From Eutreptiella sp. 'Long Island Sound 2002' (Eukaryota > Euglenozoa > Euglenophyceae > Eutreptiales > Eutreptiaceae): DNA of 64,000 nt. The stretch's first letter is position 1, and every line of letters begins with the position of its first letter. Both the position numbers and the translations under genes were made by a program. Below the pieces are notes generated by a model. The model saw nothing but the letters and a program-made list of their open reading frames with translations, made no database searches and was not told where the DNA came from. Shown piece by piece: positions 51,501 to 62,179 of the stretch. The stretch spans positions 81,622,562-81,686,561 of the forward strand of contig OZ038379.1 in assembly GCA_964036045.1 (NCBI GenBank). The letters are read 5' to 3'.

Positions 51501-54500
51501 GACCTATGGGGACCTATGGGGACCTTTCGGACCCATGGGGACCTTTGGATCTCAGGGGGTCTATGGGGGCCTATGGGGAGCTTTGGGGACCCATGGATAT
51601 CTCCGGGGACCCATGGGGCCCTATGGGGCCCTTTGGGGACCTATGTGGGCCTTTTGGCACCTTTGGGGACCTATGGGGACCTATGGGGGCGTTTGGGGAC
51701 CTATGCGGGCCTATGCAGACCTATGGGGAGCTCGAGGGACCTATGGGGGCCGATGGGGACCTATGGGAACCTTTGGGGACCTGTGGGGACCTATGGGGTC
51801 CTTTGGGGACCTATGGGGACCTATGGGGGCCTATGGGGACCCAGGGGCGCCATTGGCGACCTATGGACAGCCATGGGGATCTATGGGGTCCTTTGGGGAC
51901 CTATGTGGGCCTGTGGGGGCCTATTGGCACCTTTGGGGACCTATGGGGACCTATGGGGACCTATGGGAACCTTTGGGGACCTATGTGGGCCTGTGGGGGC
52001 CTATTGGCACCTTTGGGGACCTATGGGGACCTATGGGAACCTTTGGGGACCTATGGGGACCTACGGGGGCCTATTGGCACCTTTCGGGACCTATCGCGGC
52101 CTTTCGGGACGTATGGGGACCTCCAGGGACCTTTTGGGGCCTATGGAGGCCTATGGGGACCTGTGGGAACCGATGAGGACCTATGGGGGCCCAGGGCGCC
52201 CTATGGGCACCTATGGGGACCTACGGGGACCTATGGGGCCCTTTGCGGACCTGTGGGGACATATGGGGACCTTTTTCGGACCTATGGGCACCTATGGGTC
52301 CCTTTTGGGACCTCTGGGCACCTATGGGGGCCTATGGGGGCGTATTGGCACATTTGGGGACCTATGGGGACGGTTGGGGACCTATGGGGGCCTATGGCGG
52401 CCCTTTGGCACATTTGGGGACCTATGGGGACCAATGGGTCCCTTTGGGGACCTATGGCGACCTTTGGGGACCTATGGGGGCCCAAGGGGACCTATGGGGG
52501 CCTATGGGGGCCTATGGGAACCGTTGGGGCCCTGTGGGGACCTATGGGGATCTATTTGGGCCTTTGGGGACCTTTGGGGGCCTTTGGGGACCTTTGGGGA
52601 CCTATGGGCACCCATGGGGAGCTTTCGGGACCCATGGGGACCTATGGGGACCTACGGGGACCTATGGGAACCTTTGGGGACCTATGGGGACTTATGGGGT
52701 CCTTGGGGGACCTTAGGGGGACTATGGGGTCCTTAGGGCCGATGGGGACCTATGGGGGCCTGTGGGGAACTAGGGGGCCAATGGGGGCCTTTTGGGACCT
52801 ACGGTGACCTATGGGGACCTTTCGGGACCCATGGGGACCTTGTGGGGCCAATGGGGACCGAAGGGGGTCTATGGGGGCCTATGGGCAGCTTTGGGGACAT
52901 ATGGGTATCTCCGGGGACCTATGGGGGCCTTTGGGGACCTATTGGAACCGTTGGCGACCTGTGGGCACCCATGGGTATCTATGGGGAGCTTTGGGGACCT
53001 ATGGGGGCCTTTGGGAACCTATGGGGGCCTATGGGGGCCTATTGGCACATTTGGGGACCTATGGGGACCCTATGGGGACCTATGGGGGCCTATGGCGGCT
53101 TATCGGCACATTTCGGGACCAATGGGGACCTATGGGTCCCTTTGGGGACCTATGGGCACCTATGGGTCCGTTTGGGGACCTATGGCGACCTTTGGGGACC
53201 TATGGGGGCCTAAGGGGACCTATGGGGGCCTATGGGAACCGTTGGGGCCCTGTGCGGACCTATGGTGATCTATGTGGGCCTTTGGGGACCTATGGGGTCC
53301 TTTGGGGACCTTTGGGGACCTATGGGGACCTATGGGAACCTTTGGGGACCTATGGGGGCCTTTGGGGACCCATGGGGACCTATGGGGACCTATGGGGACT
53401 TATGGGGTCCTTGGGGGACCTTAGGGGGACTATGGGGTCTTTAGGGCAGATGGGGACCTATGGGGGCCTCTGGGGAACTAGGGGGCCAATGGGGGCCTTT
53501 CGGGACCTATGGGGACCTTTCGGGACCTATGGGGACCTTGTGGGGCCAATGGGGACCGATGGGGGTCTATGGGGGCCTATGGGCAGCTTTGGGGACATCT
53601 GGGTATCTCCGGGGACCTATGGGGGCCTATGGGGACCTATGGGAACCGTTGGCGACCTCTAGGCACCCATGGGGATCTCTGGGGTCCTTTGGGGACCTAT
53701 GTGGGCCTCTGGGGGCCTATTGGCACCTTTGGGGACCTATGGGGTCCTTTTGGGGACCTATGGGGACCTATGGGAACCTTTGGAGACCTCTGGGGACCTG
53801 TGGGGACGTATGGGGTCGTTTGGGGACGTAAGGGGGCCTATGGGCACCTGGGGGGGCCTATGGGGGCCTTTGGGGACCTATGGGGACCTTTGGCGACATA
53901 TGGGAACCTTTGGGATCCATGGGGACTTTTGGGGACATATGTGGATCTCAAGGGGCCCATTGGCACCTTTGAGGACCTATGGGGACCTGTGGGGGCGTTT
54001 GGGGACCTATGCGGGCCTATGGGGACCTATGGGCACCCATGGGGACCTATGGGGTCCTTTGGGGACCTATGTGGGCCTATGGGGGCCTATTGGCACCTTT
54101 GGGGACCTATGGAGACCTATGGGGAACTATGGGGGCGTTTGGGGACCTATGCGGGCCTATGCAGACCTATGTGGAGCTTCAGGGACCTATGGGGGCCTAT
54201 GGGGACCTATGGGAACCTTTGGGGACCTATGGGGACCTATAGGGTCCGTTGGGGATCTATTGGGACCTATGGGGGCCTACGGGGACCTATGGGAACCTTT
54301 AGGGACCTATGGGGACCTATGGGGTTCTTTGGGGACCTATGGGGATCTATGGGGACTCAGGGGCGCCGATGGGAGCCTTTGGGGACCTATGGGGGCCTAC
54401 GGGGGCCTATTGGCACCTTTTGGGACCTATGGGGACCTATGGGGGCCCATGGCGCCCTATGGGCACTTATGGGGGCCTATGGGGACCTACGGGGGCCTAT

Positions 54501-57500
54501 GGGGGCCTTTGGGGATCTTTGGAGACCTATGGAGACCTATGGGGACCCAGGGCACCTTTGGGGACATATTGCGGCTTACGGGGGCTTGTGGGGGCCTATT
54601 GGCGCCTTTGGGGACCTATGGGGGCTATGGACACCCATGGAGGGGACCTATGGGGGCGTATCGGGGCCTATGGGGACCTTTTTCGGACCTATGGGACCCT
54701 TTTGGGGACCTATGGGGACCTATGGTGGCCTATGGGGGCCTATGGGAACCTATTGGCACATTTGGGGACCTATGGGGACCTTTGGGTCCCTTTGGGGACC
54801 TATTGGGGTCTATGGGGGCCTATGGGGGCCTAGTGGCACCTATGGGGGCCCATGGTGACCTACGGGGACCTATGGGGCCCTTTGGGGACCTATAGGGACA
54901 TATGGGCACCTTTTTCGGACCTATGGGCACCTATTGGTCCCTTTAGGGACCTGTGGGGACCTATGGGGGCCTATGTGGGCCTATTGGCACATTTGGGGAC
55001 CTATGGGGACCTGTGGGGACCTATGGGGGCCTTTGGGGACCTATGGGCACCTATGGGTCCCATTCGGGACCTATGGGGACCTATGGGGACCAATGGGGGC
55101 CTATGGGGGCCTATGGGAACCTTTGGGGCCCTATGGGGACCTATGGGGATCTACGCGGGCCTTTGGGGACCTATGGGGACCTATGGGGACCTTTGGGGGC
55201 CTATGGGGACCGTTGGGGACCTTCGGGGGCCTATGGGGACCTATGGGAAGCTTTGGGGGCCTATGGGGGCCCATTGGCACATTTAGGGACTTATGGGGAC
55301 TCGAAGGGACCTATGGGGACCTTTGGGCACCTATGGGGAGCTACGGGTCCCTTTGGGGACCTATCAGAAACTTTGGGGACCTATCAGAAACTTTGGGGAC
55401 CTATGGCGACCTTTCTGGATCCATGGGGACCTATGGGAACCTTTGGGGCCCTATGGGGACCTATGGGGATCTATGTGGGCCTTTGGGGACCTATGTGGAC
55501 CTATGGGGCCCTATGGGGACGTATGGGGATCTATGTGGGCCTTTGGGGACCTATGTGGACCTATGTGGACGTATGGGGACCTATGTGGACCTATGGGGAC
55601 CTATGGGGGCCGATGGGGACCTATGGGGACCTTTGGGGACCTATGGGGACCCAGGGTGCCTGTGGGGACGTATTGGGGCTTACGGTGGCTTGTGGGGGCC
55701 TATTGGCGCCTTTGGGGACTTGTGGGGGGCTATGCGGATCTACGGGGACTTATGGGGGCGATTGGGGACCTATGGGGACGTATGGGCACCTTGTTCGGAC
55801 CTATTAGCACTTATGGTCCGTTTGGGGACCTATGGGGACCTTTGGGGGCCTTTGAGCACCTATGGGGACTCATGGGGACCTATGGGGGCCTATGGGGACG
55901 GATGGGGGCCTATGGGAACCTATTGGCTCACTTGGGGACGTATGGGGACCTATGGGGACCTTTGGGGACCTATGGGCACCTATGGGTCCCTTTGGGGACC
56001 TATGGGGACCTATGGGGGCCTATTGGAACCTATTGGCACATTTGGGGACCTATGGGGACCTATGGAGGCCCATGGGACCTACGGGGACCTATGGGGGCGT
56101 ATGGGGACCTATGGGGACGTATGGGGACCTTTGGGGACCTATGAGCACTCATGGTCCCTTTGGGGACCTATGGGGACCTTTGGGGGCCTTTGAGCACCTA
56201 TGGGGACTCATGGGGATCTATGGGGGCCTATGGGGACCGATGGGGGCCTATGGGAACCTATTGGCTCATTTGGGGACCTATGGGGACCTGTGGGGAGCTA
56301 TGGGGACCTATTGGCACCTATGGGTCTCTTTGGGCACCTATGGGGACCGTTGGGGACCTATGGGGACCTATGGGGGCCTATTGGAATCTATTGGCACATT
56401 TGGGGACCTAAGGGGAGCTCTGGGGACCTTTGGGGACCTATGGGGCCCTATGGTGACCTATGGGGGCCTATGGGGACCTACAGGGACCTATGGGGGCGTA
56501 TGGGGACCTATGGGGACGTATGGGGACCCTGTTCGGACCTATGAGCACTTATGGTCCTATTGGGGACCTATGGGGACCTTTGGGGGCCTTTGAGCACCTA
56601 CGGGGACTCATGGGGACCTATGGGGGCCTATGGGGACCGATGGGGGCCTATGGGAACCTATTGGCTCATTTGGGGACCTATGGGGACTTGTGGGGACCTA
56701 TGGCGACCTTTGGGGACCTATGAGCACCTATGGGTCCCTTTGGGGACCCATGGGGACCTCTGGGGACCTATGGGGGCCTATCGGAACCTATTGGCACATT
56801 TGGGGACCTATGGGGACCTATGGGGATATTTGGGGGCCCATGGGGACCTTTGGGGACCTATGGGGGCGTATGGGGACCTATGGGGATATTTGGGCACTTT
56901 GTTCGGACCTATGAGCACTTAGGGTCCCTTTGGGGACCTATGGGGACCTTTGGGGGCCTTTGAGCACCTATGGGGACTCATGGGAACCTATGGGGGCCTA
57001 TGGGGACTGATGGGGGCCTATGGGAACCTATTGGCTCATTTGGGGACCTATGGGGACCTGTGGGGACCTTTGGGGACCATTGGGCACCTATGGGTCCCTT
57101 TGGGGACCTGTGGCTATAGGGGCCTACTGGAACCTATTGGCACATTTGGGTACCTATGGGCACCTATGGGGACCTTTGGGGACCTATGGGAGCCTATTGG
57201 CACCTATGGGGGCCTTTGGGGACTTATGGGGACCTATGTGGACCTATGGTGACCTTCCAGGACCTATGCCCAATGGGGACTTTTGGGGACCTATGTGGGC
57301 CTACGGGGGCCTATGAGGGTGTATGGTGGCATATGGGGACCTATTGGCACCTATGGCGACCTATGGAGTCCTTGGAGACCTCTAGGAACCTGTGGGGACC
57401 TATGGGTACCTATGGGGCCTATGGGGACCTATGGGGAGTTTTGGGAACCTTTGGGTACTTACAAGGACCTATCGGGACGTATGGGGACCTATGGAGACTG

Positions 57501-57505
57501 TTTGT
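48515..57505 (+). repeat. 12-bp minisatellite GGGGACCTATGG, array 2, right part (9 kb)
   Basis: Continuation of the array. Contains a near-perfect 911-bp tandem duplication (GCCTCACGGG at 48971 and 49882) and a looser 330-400-bp period between 55.8 and 57.1 kb marked by TTTGAGCACCTATGGGGACT. Open frames up to 656 codons are spurious. Confidence 0.9.
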
Positions 57506-57680
57506 GGATTTTGGTTTTTTCCAGCTTTTTCATGTTGGCTTGATCTTCCCCAACCCCTTAATTTTTTTTCTTTATTTTTTCTTTGGTGGGTTTTCTCACA
57601 CCCATCCCCCCCCCCCCTTCCTCCAAGCATCCGACCCAAACGTGTAATTAGAAGTCCTCTTGGATAAACTGCGCACACGA
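57506..57680. other. Transition from array to right terminus of element B
   Basis: T-rich then a C run (57608-57618), as in element C. No gene. Confidence 0.4.
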
Positions 57681-57724
57681 CATGCCACATAGACATCAGA
57701 CATCAGACGTTACACACAGTCCTG

Positions 57725-57732
57725 TTACCCAC
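57725..57732 (+). repeat. Right target-site duplication of element B (imperfect)
   Basis: TTACCCAC; see 34401-34408. Confidence 0.5.
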
Positions 57733-59305
57733 AACACCCGCCGGGTCTGCACTGAGGACCTCGAAACGAAGCTCCCCATGCATTCCCTTTGCCCCACAAG
57801 GGAGTGGGAGCGTGAGTGGTATGGGGTCACCACTCCCAACATTGTTTCGGGGCAGGGGGTGATTTTTTTTCCTTTTCGGGCAACACCTCCCCTTGTTGGG
57901 GAGGCCCGAGGAAGTGGTTGCGGTAGAGGCCATGGGGGCCTTTAATAGGGATCCAATGGATCTTGTGGTCACCACCAGGGACAGGTTGGTGGTGAACCAC
58001 TTGCTCGAGCACAATTTTTTTGAGCACAGTGGAGCTCGAGTGTCGTTTGGAATACCTTGGGAGGGTGCCTCTCTCAGAGAGAGGCACCCATTTTCAATGA
58101 GAACCCCCCCCATTGTGGGCAAGCCCCAAGATTCAGGGGCCCGTCGCACAGTGTACGGCGGCTATGGGGGCCGCAACCACCACAAGCACAACCCCCATAA
58201 GCTCCACGACCTGCCGGTCCTCAAAAGGATCGCAAACCGTGTGCTTGACACTGCGAAGAAGGGTGTCGTAGGGGGGGTCGGGTTGAGCTGCACCATTCTC
58301 GACATGGCGGAAATTTCCTCCTTTGACCACACCCTGCAGCACCTCCGTCGCGATGCCCCCCCCTTATACTCTGCCTGACAGCACATTGATTGTTAATTGT
58401 TTGATTATGCTTACACGTAATCATGAGGCCGAGAATGGGTCGCATTTTCTTCTTGCCCCCTCCAACAGTCCTGGGTTCCCTGACCCTTGGGTGCAGAGGG
58501 CTGTGCCATTCAAGAGGGGCACTGCCTTTTTTTTTTAATGCTTTTGATGTCCACCGGGAGTCGGGCATTCCAAAGGCCTCGCCCACCGGTGTGTCCTATC
58601 CTCGCCTCATACCCCAAGGCCCTAATCTTCGATTCCCCACCTTGCATGTCACCCAAGCCATCAAGCGGCCCCAGCTGTGGTCGCCGGGTGGCCTGGGTGC
58701 CAATACAGCGCCATGTAAGCGGGCAGTTAGGTGTAGGGGGAAGGTTCTAGCCAAGTGCTACGGCTGCGAGCCGGCGGGTTTGTGCACGGCACACAAAGAT
58801 GGGCTTTGTGTGCCGTGCCAGGAGGGGGAGGAGCCGGAGGGGGGCGAGGAGGAGGGGTGGGGGATCCCAATGGGGTCAGCCTTGCGCAATGCGCTCAATG
58901 CTTGCTCCCGGTGGGAACAACCACCGGGCTTTTTTGTTGAGGGAGTGGGGTGGGGGGGTTGGCCCCCTCTCCACTCAGGAGGTGGTGGGGGGCTTGCAGG
59001 CCACCCCGACTAGTGCCCCTTGGCCGAGGTGTGCCATGGGGAGGCACTGCCGTGGCCTAACTTGCAGGAGCATGTTGCGATTAAGGTGCCGGCGGGCACC
59101 ATTTTGGTGGTGAGGAAGGGAATGTATGGAGGAGTGGCGAGGGTCCCTCCGGAGCCCGAGGGCCTGGCACAGGTGGGGGGATTGGAGGCAAGCTAAGGAG
59201 TATGCAATCCTCACAGACTTCATGTGGCTGCGGAAGATGAACCTGGTGTTGGATGACCCCAAGAAGGAGGCGGTCAAAGGCATGTGCCCATGTCACCGGG
59301 TGTGA
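57733..59305 (+). pseudogene. 3' part of the gene interrupted by element B (Cys-rich, unidentified)
   Basis: Continues the frame of 34226-34408. Segments in order: NTRRVCTEDLETKLPMHSLC, EWEREWYGVTTPN; frame change at T8 (57863); MGAFNRDPMDLVVTTRDRLV, FFEHSGARVSFGIPWEG, VLKRIANRVLDTAKKG; change at C8 (58353); NCLIMLTRNHEAENGSHFLL; change at T10 (58527); LRFPTLHVTQAIKRPQLW; a Cys cluster CKRAVRCRGK...KCYGC, LCTAHKDGLCVPC that could bind zinc; LQEHVAIKVPAGTILVVRKG; a last change at G6 (59174); AKEYAILTDFMWLRKMNLVL and CPCHRV before TGA. Every observed frame change lies at a homopolymer. Family not recognised. Confidence 0.55.
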
Positions 59306-59308
59306 ATA

Positions 59309-59370
59309 GTGCGCACTGAACCCTGCTATAACCTTTGTTGTGACTAGTTATCGTGGTAGTGCCACCTTTG
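59309..59370 (+). repeat. AGTGCGCACT / ACTAGTTATCG motif, copy 1
   Basis: AGTGCGCACTGAACCCTGCT, ATAACC, GACTAGTTATCGTGGTAGTG. Matches 60050-60110 (GTGCGCACTAGCCCCTGCTC, TAACTAGCTATCGCGGTAGT). The two direct copies bracket the oxygenase ORF. Confidence 0.6.
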
Positions 59371-59439
59371 CCGCCCAGCAGGGGGTGGGTCCGGCGGGGA
59401 TGCAGAGTCAGGGCAGCGGCAGAAGTCGGAGTCAGTGAC

Positions 59440-60041
59440 TGCGGGCTTTGGTGAGGGGGGTGCCTAAGGGCATTTTTCGGGGGGAGTGGCGATATGGGGC
59501 CCAAGTGGACATGTGCCACTTGGGCCTCTTGGGAAGCGGAAACCCCAACCCCTCTAATAATAGGACGACCAGGGTGGCTGCCCGCTACCCTGCCGCCTCC
59601 CCTCCCCCCGTTGGTTGCAGGGCTCAATGAGTATTGCAATCTGAATGCACCACCATGGTTCACATGGTGTAGCATTTGGGTTGTACGTCCTCAAGGCCGT
59701 GAGGCCATGGGCGCCCACGCCCATTTGCGTGCCGGGGCGCCCATGGCCCTCATCGTGTGTGTGGGGTCTTTCAAGGGGGGAGAATTCTGGGTAGAGATTG
59801 GGGGCGGCAGAATCCCTCCCTAAGGGACAAAAAGCGACACACCCTTGTGCACAACGGTGTATGCCGTGCCACATCAGAGGCACCACTTTTATTTAACTCC
59901 AAGTTGATGCATGCTCCTTTGCCATGGGACGGTAAGAGATGGAGTGTGATCTTCTACAGTGCAGGTGGGTTGCCTCATTGCACGCCTACCTGGCGGCAGC
60001 AGCTTGTTGACCTTGGTTTTAGGTTGCCCAATGTGCTCTAA
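59440..60041 (+). pseudogene. TET/JBP-like 2-oxoglutarate/Fe(II) oxygenase
   Basis: Non-haem iron oxygenase fold; TET/JBP relatives oxidise 5-methylcytosine or thymine in DNA. Seen: GIFRGEWRYGAQVDMCHLGL; a frame change near a C run (59598); NAPPWFTWCSIWVVRPQGRE; AHAHLRAGAPMALIVCVGSF, KGGEFWVE (the H-x-D region followed by the typical GxFxGGEL strand); a second change near 59815; RHTLVHNGVCRATSEA; LMHAPLPWDGKRWSVIFYS (distal His at 59910, then P..GKR.S with the 2-oxoglutarate Arg). Spacing between iron ligands (about 65 residues) suits the compact TET/JBP core. Odd: the expected H-x-D reads H-A-H (59716-59724), so one iron ligand is changed. Two frame changes also suggest decay. Lies between two copies of the transposon-end motif. 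Confidence 0.5.
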
Positions 60042-60231
60042 CCCCTCCAGTTAGTGCGCACTAGCCCCTGCTCTAACTAGCTATCGCGGTAGTTATCGCG
60101 CTCTAACGGGGTGCTCTAACTAGTTATCGTGCTCGGTGATGGCGCTCTAACTGAGTTATCGCGGGGGTTATCGCGGGGGTTTCTCGCGCGAAAACTAGTT
60201 AGAGCATGAGTTATTGCGTGGGTTATTGCGC
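60030..60231 (+). repeat. Left subterminal repeats of a putative DNA transposon
   Basis: GCTCTAACTAGCTATCGCGG, TAGTTATCGCGCTCTAAC, GCTCTAACTAGTTATCG, CTCTAACTGAGTTATCGCGG and CGCGCGAAAACTAGTTAGAG. The same words occur, many inverted, at 62045-62170. Multiple short subterminal motifs in both orientations are typical transposase binding sites. Confidence 0.6.
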
Positions 60232-61964
60232 ATGTTTTTTGGGCCCCTGCGTCAAAACCATCCCTCATTTGCCACCCAAGACCTCTTATTGTTCATGGAT
60301 ACTGCTGTTAATGAGGCCTTGAGGGTTCTAAATTCAGCTAACTTGCGACGGTACACCGAGTTGCAATGTCCCAAGGCCCGGCGGCGGTGGTTGAAGGCTC
60401 TTCAGAGGCTGGTTCGAATTGTCTTGGGGGATCCCAACATCGCGTGTGGTACCAACACCAAGGGAGAAGTTTGTTTAAGTGGTGGGTCTTGCACAGCCCT
60501 CTACCCCACTTGGTGGCCATCTTGCATTCACAGCTCAGGAGCAGAGGCCCTGAGCATGCTACGCATGGCATGCAGCATGCATCTTTCCTAGCAGGCCCTT
60601 TTGCGGGTGCAACAATGCTATACTCAACGGGACCTAAGGACCGTTCGGCAACGGATCATGCCCTACTTTCCGCAATCAACTATTGTAAGGTCCACCACAG
60701 GCCGCAATAGGGCAGCTGCCCATGTGCCTTTGTAGTCAATTGTGAATTATGCAATTTCTATGGCCCGAGTTTTTGGGAACCCCCCCCCTCCTAGCGGCGT
60801 TGCCATTGTCGTCATTTCCGTGGATGCGACTTCCTTGTGGAAGGCATCCTCTACCCGTGCGGATGTATGGGTCAATGAATGGGGGGGGGGGGCAAAGTAT
60901 GCTTCAAAGGTGAAGCTATGGTCATCATGGCCTTGCATGGATGGGGGGGATGAGGCAGCATTCATGAGAGGCCTCGATGTTTCCGCTGACCTCAATCAAG
61001 AAGTGAAGGATGTGGAGGAGGCCATTCTCCTATTTCAGAACCAATTTCTGACTTGCATTGTTATTTTGACTGGGGATGGGAAACGGATGCAAGCAATGGG
61101 TGGAGCTGGCTTGTGCAAAAACCCCAATGGTATTGTTGAGCAAATGGGGGTGGAGTCCACCTCAAGGTGGGGGGCATTTTTGAGAAGTGTGACCCCTGAA
61201 AGACGACCCGGTGACAGCATGCCGCATTCTAAATGGCATTGCAAAGTGCACTGAGACCACCCTTTAGGCCCTCCCCCCTGGTAACCCTGGTAAAGCCCAA
61301 GCTCTTGCAGCTTTGCAGGCCTTCAAACAAGCCCTGAAGGATGAGACCTCAGGCATCCCTCTGAGGGAACGTCTCCTCTTAGCCTCAAGGGCCAAGGCAA
61401 AAATTTTGATCTTACGAGCACCAAAGTGTTCCTTACACCCCCCCCCGCTTCCAAAGGCGCACCAAAGTGTTCCTCACACCCCACCCCCCCTTCCAAAGGC
61501 AATTTGTGGATTTCCTAAAAGATCATGCCCCCAGAGTGAGGACCCCTGGTGGACCTCCATTATGTGTTTTTGTGCATGTCATGGTGAAATGCATTGAGGG
61601 TTTGCATGAGCTTTAGAGGGTGGGGGATATCTACACTCTAACCCAATTGGAGCGCCACCGTGCGTTGACCACAAAGTTTTCGAAAGCTTGGGGAGACTCA
61701 GGTTGGTCCCCCACCAGGTGGATCCATTGGTGCTTTGCACATTCTACTTTTTTTGCTGAGAAGTGGAGGAATATTTTTCCAGTTTTCCTCCATCCCAACG
61801 GAGTATCGGCATGGGCCTTACAAGAGGAGGCTCAAAATTGTTTCAAGGGTTAGTCCTTGGTGAGGCCAAGTATGTCCCTCCGCCACATGCACCATTGCAT
61901 GTCCATGAACGCCCTGGAGCAAGGGCTTTTGGGACTGGAGGCAGCCAAGGCCTGAAACATTGAG
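60232..61964 (+). pseudogene. Transposase-like ORF with five in-frame TAG codons
   Basis: From ATG 60232: MFFGPLRQNHPSFATQDLLL, DTAVNEALRVLNSANLRRYT; TAG (60589); QALLRVQQCYTQRDLRTVRQ; TAG (60733); SIVNYAISMARVFGNP, VISVDATSLWKASSTRADVW (first acidic site), DLNQEVKDVEEAILLFQNQF, CIVILTGDGKRMQAMGGAGL (second acidic site), then a frame change, TAG (61265), ALPPGNPGKAQALAALQAFK, a change in C runs (61440-61490), QFVDFLKDHAPRVRTPGGPP, TAG (61614), RVGDIYTLTQLERHRALTTK, WSPTRWIHWCFAHSTFFAEK, TAG (61851), SLVRPSMSLRHMHHCMSMNA, TGA (about 61962). The VDATS ... TGDGK pair after beta-strands and the late Trp/His-rich segment resemble an RNase H-fold transposase, but no family was matched. Confidence 0.45.
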
Positions 61965-62039
61965 GAGTTTGTGTGAAGAAAGACCAAAAATGCTCTGTGC
62001 CAAGTGTTTTGTGTTGTTTGTCCTAGTGAGGGATGGAGG

Positions 62040-62175
62040 AGGGGTGCGCGATAAATACCCGCGATAACTGCGCGAGAACTGAGTTATCGCGCGAAAACTA
62101 GAGCTCTAACTGTGCTCTAACTAGTTAGTGCAAGGTGCTCTAACTCTGCTCTAATTCTGCTCTAACTCAAAAGAG
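62040..62175 (+). repeat. Right subterminal repeats of the putative DNA transposon
   Basis: GCGCGATAAATACCCGCGAT, AACTGAGTTATCGCGCGAAA, ACTAGAGCTCTAACTGTGCT, CTAACTAGTTAGTGCAAGG and three further GCTCTAACT/ATT words. Mirrors 60030-60231. Confidence 0.6.
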
Positions 62176-62179
62176 CACT

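Larger units (their letters stand above)
34409..57724 (+). mobile_element. Element B: 23.3-kb insertion related to element A
   Basis: Left end CAGGATTTTGTATAGCGACC, then AAGTTGGCCATCAGACATCA and GACTTTTATGGACC. It aligns along about 60 bp with the left end of A (CAGGTATGGGTATAGCAACC ... GACTTTTATGGACC). Right end ACACGACATGCCACATAGAC, CATCAGACGTTACACACAG, TCCTG aligns with the right ends of A and C. Terminal inverted repeats pair at 11 of 14 positions. The flanks are an imperfect 8-bp duplication, and removing 34409-57732 fuses two coding segments in frame. Most of B is satellite DNA. It also carries a GC-rich ORF, a spliced minus-strand gene, inverted-repeat elements and a dispersed hairpin, but no recognisable transposase or helicase. 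It may be a non-autonomous or composite relative of A. Confidence 0.7.
60030..62175 (+). mobile_element. Putative DNA transposon with CTCTAACTAGTTATCGCG ends
   Basis: A 1.7-kb transposase-like ORF is bracketed by clustered, partly inverted copies of CTCTAACTAGTTATCGCG. Exact ends and target duplication are not resolved. If copy 1 of the AGTGCGCACT motif (59309) is the true left end, the oxygenase ORF would be cargo and the element would be about 2.9 kb. Confidence 0.5.

Noticed and set aside
60030-62175. Helitron
   Set aside because: No Rep/HUH motif or 3' hairpin-CTRR end seen, and the subterminal repeats are inverted and clustered as in cut-and-paste elements.
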